A DNA stretch of 64,000 nucleotides from Ophioderma brevispina (GCA_023653785.1 JAMKCH010014235.1:1-64000); one strand, 5' to 3'; positions 45,401 to 56,441 are shown, counted from the first letter of the stretch. The notes: generated by a model from the letters alone, not told the origin. Numbers and translations are program-made.

Positions 45401-45694
45401 GCAATACAAAATTTGTAAAATATCAGTTAGAAACTTGTAACAGTAAGGTGATAGTATGCTTTTCCGATGTTTTGTATTTTGCTTAATATGCAAACATCAA
45501 AATCGCTCTTTACCCCCCTTCTTTCCCCTAGGTTCTGCAGGCGGTTATATTCGGAGAGTTAAAAATTTGTCTACTTTTTTTCAGAACGTTTCAAAAACAT
45601 TGCTATATTGTTATGATATTCGGATGCAGCATAAATGAAAGTATAATAAAAACGCTAAAAGATCCTGTAAAGTTTACCTTAGTTTCAGAAATTA

Positions 45695-46120
45695 AAAAAA
45701 AAAAAAAAAAAAAACAAACTGCGATTGTGGAGAGCCACAAACCATTAGCCACATCATAGATGACTGTGAGGTCTACAAGTCCCCAAGAGGAATCCCAGGC
45801 CTGATCAACCTGGATGATGAAACTATCAGCTGGTTAAATACGGATCTTCCACTGTGATTTTGGACTTGCACGCACGAACGAGGAACGACACGCGCAGGTT
45901 ACATGTATTCCCATTTGCCTTGCTAAGACGGGCCTATAACATGCTTCCATATGCATCTCCTTACAAAATATGAAATAAAATCTTACCTGCTATTTCACTG
46001 TTGATGATACAGGCATATACGGTATCACTGGAAAACATTGTCTAAAGTCATTCGCTGCAAGAACTTGCAGCCCGTCTCCCAAACTATATAGGGCGCACAC
46101 AAAAAAAAAAAAAAAAAAAA
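45695..46120 (+). mobile_element. Retrotransposon-derived insertion with 17-bp target duplication
   Basis: 'CTTAGTTTCAGAAATTA' occurs exactly at 45,678-45,694 and 46,121-46,137. Between them are an A run, the last 170 bases of the same LINE family as at 44,865 ('CGATTGTGGAGAGCC' ... 'TTGCACGCACGAACG'), about 200 bases of unrelated sequence containing AATAAA, and a final A run (about 46,100-46,120). The extra sequence after the LINE tail suggests 3' read-through (transduction). It ends 59 bases before the next exon. Confidence 0.85.
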
Positions 46121-46179
46121 CTTAGTTTCAGAAATTACAAATATTTGTAATTTTTATTGGACGTGTTTTTTTTCAACAG

Positions 46180-46323
46180 CTGATGGGTTTATACAAACTG
46201 CTTCAGGAAAGACCATAGAGGGAGCTACCGTTGAATTGTTGTCTCACCTGGGATTATCACCAGGTTTATTTAGGAGTGAGCCTTGTGCAGTTATCAGTGG
46301 TCCTTCACAAACGACAATTGAAA
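46180..46323 (+). CDS. M8, fused E3+E4 exon, intact
   Basis: 144 nt between TTCAACAG and AA|GTGAGT, phase 1 to phase 1. Reads 'ADGFIQTASGKTIEGATVEL', 'LSHLGLSPGLFRSEPCAV' and 'SGPSQTTIE'. The GDGS motif is shortened to ADG. Tail Cys present. Confidence 0.85.
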
Positions 46324-46598
46324 GTGAGTTAGAAAAGAGTTGGTAGTTATTGATTGAATAGTGACAGCCGGTTTGTATTTTGAAATACCGTATAGGATTA
46401 CATGGTGATTTTTACAACATAATTATGAAATCTGTAAAATACGGCGGTTTATGTACTTGAATCTCAAATTATAAAATTTCAGGGCGTATTGATATATTTT
46501 GAGACACGCACAAGAAAAAAAAAACACGAACAACTCGCAACACTACAACCATCCGCTGTGTGTGGTTTATTCAGATTGTTTCTTTTTGTCTTTATCAG

Positions 46599-46860
46599 AC
46601 TGCCCTACAATGCAGCTGTCGTCAACTCTACCTCTCCTGGTAGCTCAGTGCAGCGTCAAAAGCTCCTGCTTTGGCGTAACTTGCTGCCTTGACTTATCCA
46701 TAGCTACCATCAACCACACTTATACAATGGATGTTAATATAGACCCGTGTTTAGCGACACTTTCACTGTCTTTTGAAAACTGGCAATACCAAAAGTCATT
46801 GACCCCGGATGATTTTGAACAGTCTCAAGAAGTAGTCATTGGAAATGTTGTCATTGTCAG
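46599..46860 (+). CDS. M9, Cys-rich first-half exon (E1), intact
   Basis: 262 nt between TTTATCAG and AG|GTATTG, phase 1 to phase 2. Reads 'DCPTMQLSSTLPLLVAQC', 'SCFGVTCCLDLSI', 'MDVNIDPCLATLSLSFENW' and 'EVVIGNVVIV'. All six cysteines present; N-x-T site at 'NHT'. It opens as an uninterrupted frame well upstream of the acceptor. Confidence 0.9.
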
Positions 46861-47321
46861 GTATTGTAAGCTTTATCCACTTCAAATACGGCTTTTAGAT
46901 ATTTTTGACAATTTTGAAGCACACACTTTTTATGTATGTTAAAAGTGTTGAAGGAGAGTCCATTTTAATTTACCGTAAACTGATCAAAGCATTATTAGCG
47001 CAGACCTTTCTCGTTTTGGCTTAGATTTTCCGGAAATTGACAAAGTTTCGACATTCGTTGTGTTTTAAAGGTGCAACGAGAGATTTCACATAACAGGTGC
47101 CCCTGAGGTGCCCTTAAAAGGTGTGAAAATTCTGATTTTTGCACTAATGTAAAGCTTTCTATCAAAAATATCAAACAAACTATTCATATACGGTATGAGT
47201 ATGTAGGCTCTATACCGTATATATCCAAATACTCAAAATTGCAGGAATGAAAGAAGAGATTCCAATGATGGGTATAACAACATAAGTGATTCATTTTTAT
47301 TTGGTCACATTGTATTTGCAG

Positions 47322-47482
47322 ATACACTTTGGGTCTGTCATCAGGCATGCTGACAGTCACTGCAGGCCTAGAAGTTTGTGTGGTCAATAATTGTAGTGGA
47401 CATATCACTATTCTTGATCAAGCTCAAACACCATTACCATACTGCTACCCTAACGGTTCACTGACATGGGATATACTTCAGA
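47322..47482 (+). CDS. M9, second-half exon (E2), intact
   Basis: 161 nt between TTTGCAG and GA|GTAAGT, phase 2 to phase 1. Reads 'YTLGLSSGMLTVTAGLEVC', 'VVNNCSGHITILDQA' and 'TPLPYCYPNGSLTWDILQ'. C7, C8 and C9 are present; PIPxC has become PLPYC and the LPG end is replaced. Confidence 0.88.
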
Positions 47483-47499
47483 GTAAGTAGCTATGTGCA

Positions 47500-48660
47500 A
47501 GGCCAGGCGGGTGAAACTATGCACAAATGCCCATAGACGATTTCGATATCGATAATAATAGCGCCACCAATTTCGACTTCTAATTTATGCAGTATGACGT
47601 ATTGACCGAGGATAACGTAGCATAAATTTCGCAGCGCCACGTACGAACGGTGATCGATAAGCTATTGATTTCAAGCAGTATGCCTCCACTCTCTTGATCT
47701 AGTGTCCTATCCTGATTTATTTAGGATTCCTGGCAAGGCTGCTTATTTTATCGCAAGTAAATGTTGTATACATTCGGTAGTCTTGTAGGTTTATTCAGTA
47801 TACCTTAGATCATGTTGCTAAAACGAAAGAAAAATGCACGTCAGCAATTATTCCGTAGCCTGCATTCCTTTCTGTAACTTTTGTGGTTATAATAAAGCCT
47901 ATGTGTTCATGATGCTCGTGTAAATAAGTAAACCATTGGTGATTAAAAAGTGCCTTAAGTCTGACAATAATAGGCTTAAAATCGTGTACTGAAATATTTT
48001 GTTTGTAATTTAGAAGTATGTGTGATCGAAAGAAAGCAAAGGGTCTGCTTATTGTAAATAGCCGTTTTAGTTTGCATTCGCACGCAATCGACCATTATAG
48101 GGCTATGGATGTCGAATTTTGTCCATGATGCATCAGGAAAACATCGCCTCTCCTAGGCAATCGTAGGCGGTGCATCGTTTTGCGAATTGCGAGAACTGGG
48201 TTTTATTTTAGCTGAAAAATTACACGTATGTCTATTTAAAATCTAGCATACCCAGTCAGTTACAAGTATTAGTTACAGTTAGCTCTACCTATAACCGTAG
48301 CCATGATCTGTTCCCACACAGGTAATTTAATATTTCGCTTTATATGAAACGAAATAGCTATTCTGACCTATTTAGTAAGTTCCATGCTTTATACCAGTAA
48401 AAATTTCAATATATTAGCAAAAGAGAAAATCTCGGAGATTTGGCGCTCATCATGCGTTCTGGATTGCACTGCTGTCTGGACTTCAGTGCAGACCTTCTCA
48501 GTGCTGACCTTCTCATACATGTGAAGGTATTGAAAAAGCAACAGAAGGGCACGTATTTGTTCAAGGAAAGTTCTGTTGTACGGTTGGGTACACAAAATTC
48601 AATTGAAGGGGTGTGTTCAATGTTACTGTTTTCCGATTCTTCTTCTTTTCGTATCCAAAC
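47500..48660. other. M9 E2-E3 intron, left part
   Basis: No exon or recognised element in 47.5-48.66 kb. Confidence 0.4.
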
Positions 48661-48670
48661 ACAGTGGTTC

Positions 48671-49590
48671 TCAAATATGATCCAGCCAGAGGTGTGTACA
48701 ATGTCTGGCTGTTTCACTGAATTCTGCAATGTCCTTGTCTGTGCATTGTTGCTCAAGCATTGGGTATACCAAGAGATGTTCCATTGTCTGTGGTGCTGTT
48801 CCACAATCACAGGTAGTGTCCTGATCTGCTTCTAGGTAGCCCAACTTCTGCAAGGAAACCTTAGATCGACCGGTTCTGGTTCTCAATCTGTTGAGACATC
48901 GCTATTCAGCCCATGAGGAGTCAGCTCCAGGTGGAAGATGCTCACCAGGTTCAAAACCAAATTACTATGATGTTATTTGGTTTATAGCAAACCACGAAGC
49001 GACTCTCCTAAACTCCTTAGAGACTATTTGAAGAGGTTGGACTTTGCTTATGAAACTCTCCGACATGGGGTGCTTCACATTAGATACTTGGCAGCTTCGC
49101 TCTTGCATGCTCGCTTCACTACGTGGAGCAATTCCTGCTAGGATATATAAGTTATCCGTTGGAGTTGGGCGAAGCCATCCTGTGATAAGCCGGCAGGAGG
49201 CATTTAACGGTGGATCAAGCTTCTTGGCATGGGTTGAACAGGGCAAGCATACTCTACACATGAGTAGCAAATTTCAAGTGCCGTCGATCTTAGGGTATGT
49301 GTTCAAGCACCTCATCTTGTGCCAGTGAGTCTGTTCAAGATGTTTTTGCTTGAACACACTTTACTCTTCGTCTTCCTGATGTGGGTCTTACAAGAAAGAG
49401 TGCGGTCCAAGGTAACTCCAAGGTAGACAGGATTATGTCAGTGCTCCATGGGTGTTCCAGACCAGGTTACTTTAAGCTGACGTTTGGCTTTAAGGTAGAT
49501 GGAAAGCACACACCTGTGTTTTGGATGTATTTGCACGTAGGTGGTTTTCCTCATAATAAGGAGTAAGTTCATCAAAGCTTTGGATGAACT
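48671..49590 (-). pseudogene. Non-LTR retrotransposon 3' part, minus strand, decayed
   Basis: Read from 49,590 downward: 'LKVTWSGTPMEH', 'NPVYLGVTLDRTLSCKTHI', 'KKLDPPLNASCRLITGWLRP', 'TPTDNLYILAGIAP', later 'LNRLRTRTGRSKVSLQKLGY', 'CDCGTAPQTMEHLL' and a stop at 48,671. These are the thumb and C-terminal zinc-knuckle segments of a LINE reverse transcriptase polyprotein. Frameshifts break it and the RT core is missing. Antisense to the modular gene, in the M9 intron. Confidence 0.88.
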
Positions 49591-49777
49591 CACTGTTTTA
49601 CGATGATATATTTAGCCGGTAGCCGGAATGGGCCCACTTGTTTGATTCTGGCAAATCTCTGTCGAAGCGAAGCTCAATGCAATGCACGTGAGGATAAAGT
49701 AAATGATACAACTCGAGAAAGTGATTAGACAAATATTAATTTATATAGAGGCTTGGAGAATAAATAAAGGCGAAAAA

Positions 49778-49846
49778 TGCGCAGGTCTCGAATCCGGTCC
49801 TATCGCTATCTAGGCGGGAGATTTACCACTGGACCACAGAGGACTG
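49778..49846 (-). repeat. tRNA-like sequence, probably a SINE head
   Basis: On the minus strand 'TGTGGTCCAGTGGTAAATC' gives an A-box-like D arm and 'GGACCGGATTCGAGACC' a B-box-like T arm, about 25 bases apart. The acceptor ends do not pair, so a functional tRNA gene is unlikely. Confidence 0.45.
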
Positions 49847-50596
49847 TACGTGTTTACGTGGATACCAGTGAAATGAGCACTTAAGTATTTCAGTCTTTAT
49901 TTCAGAGTTTCAAGCGGCCGCTGAAGATCAAAGTCCAACTAAAAATGTGAATTTCAAATGTTTATCGCATATTAAATGACAACCAAATTGCTTGCAAATG
50001 CATTTTAGAGACGTTGTTCTATGCACTGTAGGAGTATTGCCAGCAATTCTACATTGGGATTTAGTGTTCCTAGATAATCTGAGATACTGGGTGTAAATTC
50101 AGAGGCAATACAATGCTAGACAACAGTGTCTTGTTTGTAGAAGAAACTTAGCACAATAATATATACATTATATTGATAACTGCAGTGAACATGTAAATTT
50201 TGTCAAAAAATATTAAACACAACCCTATTTATGTTTTAGATGCCCAAAAAATCAAGTCGGTTGAAAAAGGGCAAGGGTTAGCATTTAGCATTGATTTGCA
50301 CCAACCCTTTCAATTGATCTTTGACACTCGCCCAAAAGTTTTAACTTTGCTAGAATGTAATGTCCAGTATAGGCGGGGGACCGTTTTCTTTACATTTACA
50401 ACTGCCTTTCTATGTTATTTAATACCAGCCTATGTGAATTTCTGTGCCAGTTATACGGTTCGCCTTTTCATTCTCCTCTTCAGATTGAACCCCATGAAAT
50501 AGTATCTCATAATCATTTTAAAAAGAGCTGAAATGTAGTACTGAAGTATCATTTCTAGAATGTTCTCAATCTCCCAAATATTTAATCTGCCTTTAG

Positions 50597-50719
50597 AATA
50601 CACAACGGACACTCTATTCAAAGCCTTTGATGTAGGTGCACAATCTATAGCACAGACTCTTGGCCTACAAACGAGCATGCTTAGGACATCACCGTGCGTT
50701 CTACCAGCAACACCAGAAG
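50597..50719 (+). CDS. M9, fused E3+E4 exon, intact
   Basis: 123 nt between CCTTTAG and AG|GTATGT, phase 1 to phase 1. Reads 'EYTTDTLFKAFDVGAQSIAQ', 'TLGLQTSMLRTSPCVLPATP'. The DGS motif is lost but the length, phase, LGL and tail Cys agree. Confidence 0.82.
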
Positions 50720-51149
50720 GTATGTTGACGCAATTTTTGTCACGCCAATTTTCATACCGAGTGACGGTATCGGGTGATAACTTTCGCATATTTACCTAGT
50801 TTGTTTAATTACTCCATATATTAGGTAAAGATGATTTAACATCCCATATCGCTTCTCTTGTTCCCGTAATGCCCATGATTTTAAACATGCAATTGCAATT
50901 GTCCAAGGTGCAAATATTCAGATCAAGATACCCGTCCTTAACATGTTTTTAAACATTGGTGTTAACTGGTATATTAAAAGCCAAACTTTACACTTGAAGG
51001 ACCAGATTTACCTTAGTAACCATTGCCTGAAACGTTGGACAAGAAAGATATAAAATTACAGGCCTAATTCCTATGCAAGCCTTTAAATTTGTGATACACG
51101 ACTGTAACATCACGAATAGTTATCGTTATCACTTCATTTTAATTTTCAG

Positions 51150-51354
51150 ACTGCCCATCTATCCCAGCTTTTCAAGACCCATCGCTAGGTGCTTCTTGCC
51201 AGTTATCTCCTGGCTGCCTCGGTATTGAGTGTTGCCTTAATAGAGATCTTGGCATTATCAGTCGCACCCTTAAAGTCTGGATGACGGTAGATCCTTGTGA
51301 CTTGTCATTCAGTGTTGGCTTTGAGAATTGGAACTTCAATTCAACTCTTATCAA
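51150..51354 (+). CDS. M10, Cys-rich first-half exon (E1a), intact
   Basis: 205 nt between ATTTTCAG and AA|GTAAGA, phase 1 to phase 2. Reads 'DCPSIPAFQDPSLGASC', 'GCLGIECCLNRDLGI', 'WMTVDPCDLSFSVGFENW' and 'NFNSTLI'. The best example of the Cys-rich consensus. Its intron lies about four residues before the WG position used in M8 and M11. Confidence 0.92.
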
Positions 51355-51863
51355 GTAAGATAACATTATCGTACAAGTGAAGTTGAGATGTTAACACTGA
51401 GATGGTAGTTATCCATTTTTACAAATGTCGTTGATGTTGGCGTTCATACTAACGCATGCATATGTCCTAAATTATATATCGTTTTCATACCAGTTAGTGC
51501 TTTGGATAAATTGTTTGACATAGTATGCACGTAGATTTATGAACGGACCCCTGGACCTGATCACGTCTTTGGAATTCGACCTAATCAAGTCTATACAGAC
51601 TATATGAATTAGTACATTGCGTTTTGGGGAAAAGTTCCATATGTACCCCCTTTAAGATTCTACAGGTATTACCAATTCTTCTTATTTATGGCCTTAGAGT
51701 AACAAATACCCAAATCCTAAGGCCAATTTTTTTTTAAATGTTACTTGATGAATGGAATTGCACATCTTACTTATGTTAAAGTGTACTTTAATGAATATTA
51801 CCATCCAACCTAGTTATTAAATCGAGCTTTTTGAACTATCACAATAATGTTTTCCTCCATCAG

Positions 51864-52080
51864 TTACAAGTGGGGAACCTTTGTAACCCATGACGTAAGC
51901 AGCGCGGTCCAGCTGAAATTCAATGTGGCTAAATCAAAGGACAGCAGAGATTTGATGCTCACCCTGATATTAAGACTATGCATCGATGGATCCTGTCAAC
52001 CTGAAATAAGACTACTTAAGGATTTTACATGCCTATGCCTTTCTGCTCTAATGGTACATTGCAATGGCCATCTCATCTCA
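51864..52080 (+). CDS. M10, fused E1b+E2 exon, one-base frameshift
   Basis: Between CTCCATCAG and CAG|TGAGT region (donor GTGAGT at 52,081). Phase 2: 'YKWGTFVTHDVSSAVQLKF', 'LTLILRLCIDGSCQPEIRLL', 'KDF', then one base is missing near 52,029; the next frame gives 'MPMPFCSNGTLQWPSHLS'. C7-C9 all present. Confidence 0.82.
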
Positions 52081-52379
52081 GTGAGTACAAATTTACTAGA
52101 TTAGGGAAGGAATGAAATGGGAGGGGAAGAAGAAACAACAAAAATGATCGAGGATAGTATACAAATATTGAGCGCATTATTAAAAATATATCACGAGAAC
52201 AAACTAATACCACAGTGCAAAAGTACAATGCAATGGTAAAAACTATTGCACTGCTCAAATCGCGCGAGTCGCGAGAGTTATATAATAAAAGGAGTTACAG
52301 GGAGTAAATGAAAAAATAATGAGAGTTGGTTCAGGGATGGAAAGAAACAAAAGCAACTAGATCTGGAGACAGATCTGAG

Positions 52380-52560
52380 CACAGTCGAGGTAGTGACCTT
52401 TGACCCTAAATGACCTTCAATCTCGAAAATATTTTCAATATATTTAGAATGCCATAAGGATCATTTCAAATTTAAGCTCAATCGGAGCATTTTGAAAATT
52501 TGACTTTTGACCTCTCTATGACCTTTGATCTCGAAAATATTTTCAAGATGTCTTTATCCT
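52380..52560. repeat. Short repeats 'GACCTTTGA..TCTCGAAAATATTTTCAA'
   Basis: The phrase 'ATCTCGAAAATATTTTCAA' with flanking 'TGACCTTTGA' occurs twice (52,419-52,440 and 52,527-52,550), with single 'GACCTTTGACC' copies between. It lies in the M10 intron. Confidence 0.7.
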
Positions 52561-52785
52561 CCGGTATCTCCTGCGTCTCTTTAATATAAAAATCAAGTGA
52601 GTCACATGGATTTTGTTGATTCGTCAACTCAAAGTTAGAAATGGAGTTCAAAGTTTTAGAATTTTGAGTTATTAATGGTTTTAAACCAAAGCAAAGCTTA
52701 AGATAGAACAAGCAATTTTCAAGTGAACAAAAACATTAAAACAGTTAGAGGAAAGTCACGTAAAATTACAAACCTATTTTTTCAG

Positions 52786-52905
52786 ACACGACTACCATAG
52801 AACACACAAGTGGGTTGGTTGTGAACCGTCTTGGAATTAGTCCTGATCTGCTGCGGCCTATATCATGTGATGTACCATCAGATGTCATCACACCAACACA
52901 AACGG
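52786..52905 (+). CDS. M10, fused E3+E4 exon, intact
   Basis: 120 nt between TTTTTTCAG and GG|GTAAGA, phase 1 to phase 1. Reads 'DTTTIEHTSGLVVNRLGISP', 'DLLRPISCDVPSDV'. Tail Cys present. Confidence 0.82.
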
Positions 52906-53526
52906 GTAAGAATATGGTATTATCCATCATAGGTAAATTTACATAACTGTGATGTCTAATCTGTCCAAAAATACCAAGTTTTTGGTGGGCTCTAGCGTCA
53001 CATTGAGACGATATACTACCATAGTTTTTATTTCTTTTCTAAGCGATTCTTACTTTGAGACATTTTGTTTGGGAGAAACAGTGCAACAATTTAAAATTGA
53101 CGATTTCTTGCCTTTAGAAATATAAAGCCCTTATTTTGTTTGTATTCGTTCTTTCTTGATTCTTGTGTACTTTAACCCATCTACCTTCCTAGTAAACATC
53201 CAGTTTTAAAATACATTATTTTATAGTGTTTCTGTAACATTAATCTTTGTAAAAATGCGGCAGCAGATAACGGCCGATTTTCATCAAAGAGCAACGAATC
53301 AAATCGGATGATGTCCTACTGGTGTTCCAATACATGAGCAGGTAGTATGAAACTCGCTTCCAAGACAGTCGACCTACGGGAAATTGGAACCAGTGTATTG
53401 TGTCGCCTGCTAAACTCTTAGCGCCTTTTAACGAGATGAACGAGTATTGGGTGTAGTAAAATTCGCTGTGCTATGCAATCACTATATCTGTATGTGTATG
53501 TACAATATATGTGACTGTATGAGAGC

Positions 53527-53850
53527 ACGTGTGGTCCAGTGGAAATGTGCAGGACTCGTGATCATTAGACCATAAAAATCGTGAGTTCGAGCCCCGCTGT
53601 GGTCAACGTGTTTGTGTCCCTGTGCAAGATATTTAATCTCAATTTCCTCGTCGACCCAAGCGAAATCTGGGGAGCTGTTATGGAGAATATTACAATATAA
53701 GTGCTGATAGGCTTGTGTGTTTGTAAGGCATGTCTTTGAGCAGCCACCTACTAAGCGAAATGATAGTGACGATTTCTTGAAGGCTGCGTAATAATAATTG
53801 GCAACCACGCTTTGAGCCTGTTTAGGGATTAAGCGCTATATCTTCTTAGC
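53527..53850 (+). repeat. tRNA-derived SINE of a second family
   Basis: Head with A box 'TGGTCCAGTGG' (53,532-53,542) and B box 'GAGTTCGAGCC' (53,583-53,593), then 'GTGCAAGATATTTAATCTCA' and 'TTTCCTCGTCGACCCAAG', a body of about 200 bases and 'GGATTAAGCGCTATAT' at the end. The 'GTGCAAGA.A.TTAATCTCAATT' stretch resembles a conserved central motif shared by several animal SINE families (from memory, not checked). Confidence 0.7.
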
Positions 53851-53954
53851 GTGTCCACAAGTCTTTGGTGGTGGCTTGTGGTGGTGTCAGGATTATTCAA
53901 CTGAATAAGCTGACCCGGGGCCGCGTGTATCCATGATACGGACGCTCCTAACAT

Positions 53955-54350
53955 GGCCCGAAATAGCATCGAAATCAGCAAGAGTTAATGAGTTATAAGA
54001 TATTCTATGGGTGAAGAGCTATATAAAAACTGCTTATTCTTATTCTTATTATTATTATGTGACATTTTGTTAACAGTTTTCATTTTAACCAATATCTGGA
54101 GGTACTTATGGGTTGTAATGACAAAATGTAGTGGATGTTAGGAAAGCAGAATTTTGAAGGCAAACGGTTTTAATTATGTACCTAATTTGCATATTTTATT
54201 CACAAAATAGAACATTCATTCTGCTATGAGGATGGGACTTCACCCATAGAATATCTTATAGCTCATTAACTCTTCCGGATTTCGATGCTATGAGGATGGG
54301 GCTTCTACCATAGGAAATTTTATAGCTCATTAAATCTTGCGGAGTTAATG
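53955..54350. repeat. 60-bp units in inverted and direct arrangement
   Basis: 'GAGTTAATGAG.TATAAGATATTCTATGGGTGAAG' at 53,979-54,015 recurs in reverse complement at 54,238-54,274, followed by a second, diverged reverse unit at 54,305-54,345. The phrase 'TAGCATCGAAATC' accompanies each. A (TTATTC)n(ATT)n tract lies at 54,037-54,058. Confidence 0.75.
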
Positions 54351-54434
54351 AGCCACATTGTATAATTTATGCAAAATAGAAAATAAATAGGCTCACATCG
54401 TCTTTGTATTTTTATCTTTCTTGCTTCAATATAG

Positions 54435-54647
54435 ATTGTCCATCAGTTGTAATACCATCAGGGCTAACATCCTATTGTGCAGTTAATCAATCATGCCAAG
54501 GCTTGGGCTGCTGTCTAGAGCTAGATTTGGGAATTACCAAATGGTCGTTTGCAATCTGGATGAGAGTTGATTCTTGTGGACGCACATTTTCACTGGGTTT
54601 TGAGAACTGGGAGTATAGCGAATCTTTGAGTGCTGGATTTCAATTTG
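54435..54647 (+). CDS. M11, Cys-rich exon (E1a), intact
   Basis: 213 nt between AATATAG and TG|GTGAGT, phase 1 to phase 1. Reads 'DCPSVVIPSGLTSYC', 'SCQGLGCCLELDLGI', 'WMRVDSCGRTFSLGFENW' and 'SESLSAGFQF'. DPC is DSC, with the Cys kept. Ends at the WG-equivalent position as in M8. Confidence 0.92.
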
Positions 54648-54659
54648 GTGAGTAGACAT

Positions 54660-55905
54660 TACGGGGTCATGTTGCCGTTTTACACCATAGATCATAGTAT
54701 ATTATTGTATAAATTAGAATTTTATGGTTCAAGAGGTATTGTTGTCAAATGGTTTAAGAGCTATATAGTTAATAGGAAACAATATATTTTAATTCTTGTA
54801 AGTCAAATTTTAAAAAATATCGTCTGATCCTCAAGGATCTATTTTAGGTCTTCTGTTATTTATACTCTATGTCAATGATATTGTAAATGTTTAAAAATCA
54901 TACAATTCGTCATGTTTGCTGATGATACAACAATTACTTGTAAACACAAAGATATCGCAAATAAGTTCAAACTCATAAACATAGAACTCGAAGAAGTACG
55001 CAACTGGTTTAATGCCAACAAACTATCTATCAATGCTTCCAAGACGAATTACATGATTCTCGGAACGTCAAAAACAACATCATGCATCAGTAAGAATTGT
55101 AAGGAAGGCTATTGTACCAAATAACACTAATCTTGTTAGGGTAAATGTACAAAATTCGTCGGAATAGAAATTGATTAAAATCTAACATGGAAAATTATAT
55201 TGATAATATATTTTAAAAAAATTCTGAAGGAATAGAAATGCTTAACAAGATCAAACATTTTGTTCCAGAACATGTATTCTTCACATTATACTCCACCTTG
55301 ATTCTTCCGTACTAATAAAGTTTATCTTGATAAGATTTATAAACTGCAAAAAAACATTAAGAATTATTTCACAAAGTGGCTATCTAAATCATTAAGCTCC
55401 ATTGTTTAAACTTTTTAATGTTCTAAATGTATATGATACTTACAAATTGGAACTTGTGTATAAAAGCTTGCCAACTCCAGGAAGTTAGAACGGATAATTT
55501 GCACAATCATAGTAGTAGAAACATTGACAATTTTAAATGCCAAAAGTCAAAACACAGTTTTGCATTCAAAACAATTAGAACTTCAGGTCCAATCTACCGG
55601 AACTTACTGGATAATAAGGTAAAAATCTCTATCAATCAATCACTTTAGGGCACAGATCAAAAACAATTATTTATTGCATTACTTATGAATATGATACCTC
55701 ATCAATGCCTTCAGACAAAATTAGTTCTTGTTTTTAGCGTGTCTGTTGGTATCTTAGCTTGTCTTTGTTTAATATTTATACTTATTTTAATTATTTATTT
55801 TGTTTGTGTAGGTTTTATGGTAACTTAGGTAAATATGGTCATTGTATGCTGATGAATAAAAATAAAGTCTTGATATGATTATGATATGATATACTGTGAT
55901 ATGTC
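54660..55905 (+). pseudogene. Non-LTR retrotransposon with RT core, decayed
   Basis: Frames on the plus strand give 'TIDHSILLYKLEFYGSRGIV' (54,685-54,740), 'VKWFKSYIVNRKQY', 'SDPQGSILGLLLFILYVNDI', the catalytic box 'MFADDTTITCKHKD' (54,912 on), 'EEVRNWFNANKLSINASKT', 'HFVPEHVFFTLYSTLI' and 'FKTIRTSGPIYRNLLDNK'. Order and motifs fit a LINE reverse transcriptase domain and C-terminus. Stops and shifts break it. The 3' end has 'ATGATATGAT' repeats (55,876-55,896). It lies in the M11 intron. Confidence 0.9.
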
Positions 55906-55956
55906 CTTGAAAATTGAATTGTACGTACGTGGTTACAATAATCCCGTTTTCAACAG

Positions 55957-56156
55957 GTGTTGACCACAACAAAGACATAGGCCATGTGATCTTGAGGTAT
56001 CGCATCATGAATCCAAGTGCCCAGTTATATCACATTGACCTGGCTGTGATGCTCTGTTTGGATGGAGTCTGCAGTAAACCTGTAACAATTGTACAAGGTG
56101 CAATGGTTTTCATTTCGGATTGTGATACACATGCGAAGCGCCGCAGACGGCGACAG
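55957..56156 (+). CDS. M11, fused E1b+E2 exon with polybasic end
   Basis: After TTTTCAACAG, phase 1: 'GVDHNKDIGHVILRYRIMN', 'QLYHIDLAVMLCLDGVCSK', 'VTIVQGAMVFISDCDTHA', 'KRRRRRQ'. C7, C8 and a Cys at the C9 position are present, but the PIPxC..LPG end is replaced by six basic residues, a possible furin-type cleavage site. Either a GTGTAAG donor follows CAG (56,157) or translation ends at a TAA two codons later (56,160-56,162). Confidence 0.85.
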
Positions 56157-56399
56157 GTGTAAGTCAGTACTGGCAAGTTGGTTAACCAGCTGAGCACTAC
56201 CACTTTTCTAGGTCTATCTATGAGTGGCTCATTGCATGATGTAACCTCTGAATATCCAACCAGGCTTCTATATATCTGTATTCACTTTTAAGCCTTTCTT
56301 ACCGCGCCTCTGATTGGCCCATTACATCATAAAAACATATGAATGACCAATCAAAACGTTAGTGCACAAGGTATTAAGACACTTGTGCTTTATTTCTAG

Positions 56400-56441
56400 G
56401 CCAGAAAACCATTGCCTCTAACGTTCGTCAAATCTAAAGAA
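56400..56441 (+). CDS. Candidate C-terminal exon
   Basis: 42 nt between TTTATTTCTAG and GAA|GTAAGT, phase 0 to 0, which agrees with the M11 exon if its CAG|GTGTAAG donor is used. Reads 'ARKPLPLTFVKSKE'. Only this phase is open. Confidence 0.5.

Noticed and set aside
48440..48835. 131-codon plus-strand frame
   Set aside because: It is the complement of the minus-strand LINE remnant at 48,671-49,590 and adjoining DNA.
53527..53605. Functional tRNA gene
   Set aside because: The tRNA-like head is followed by a SINE body and tail, and the arms are too mispaired.
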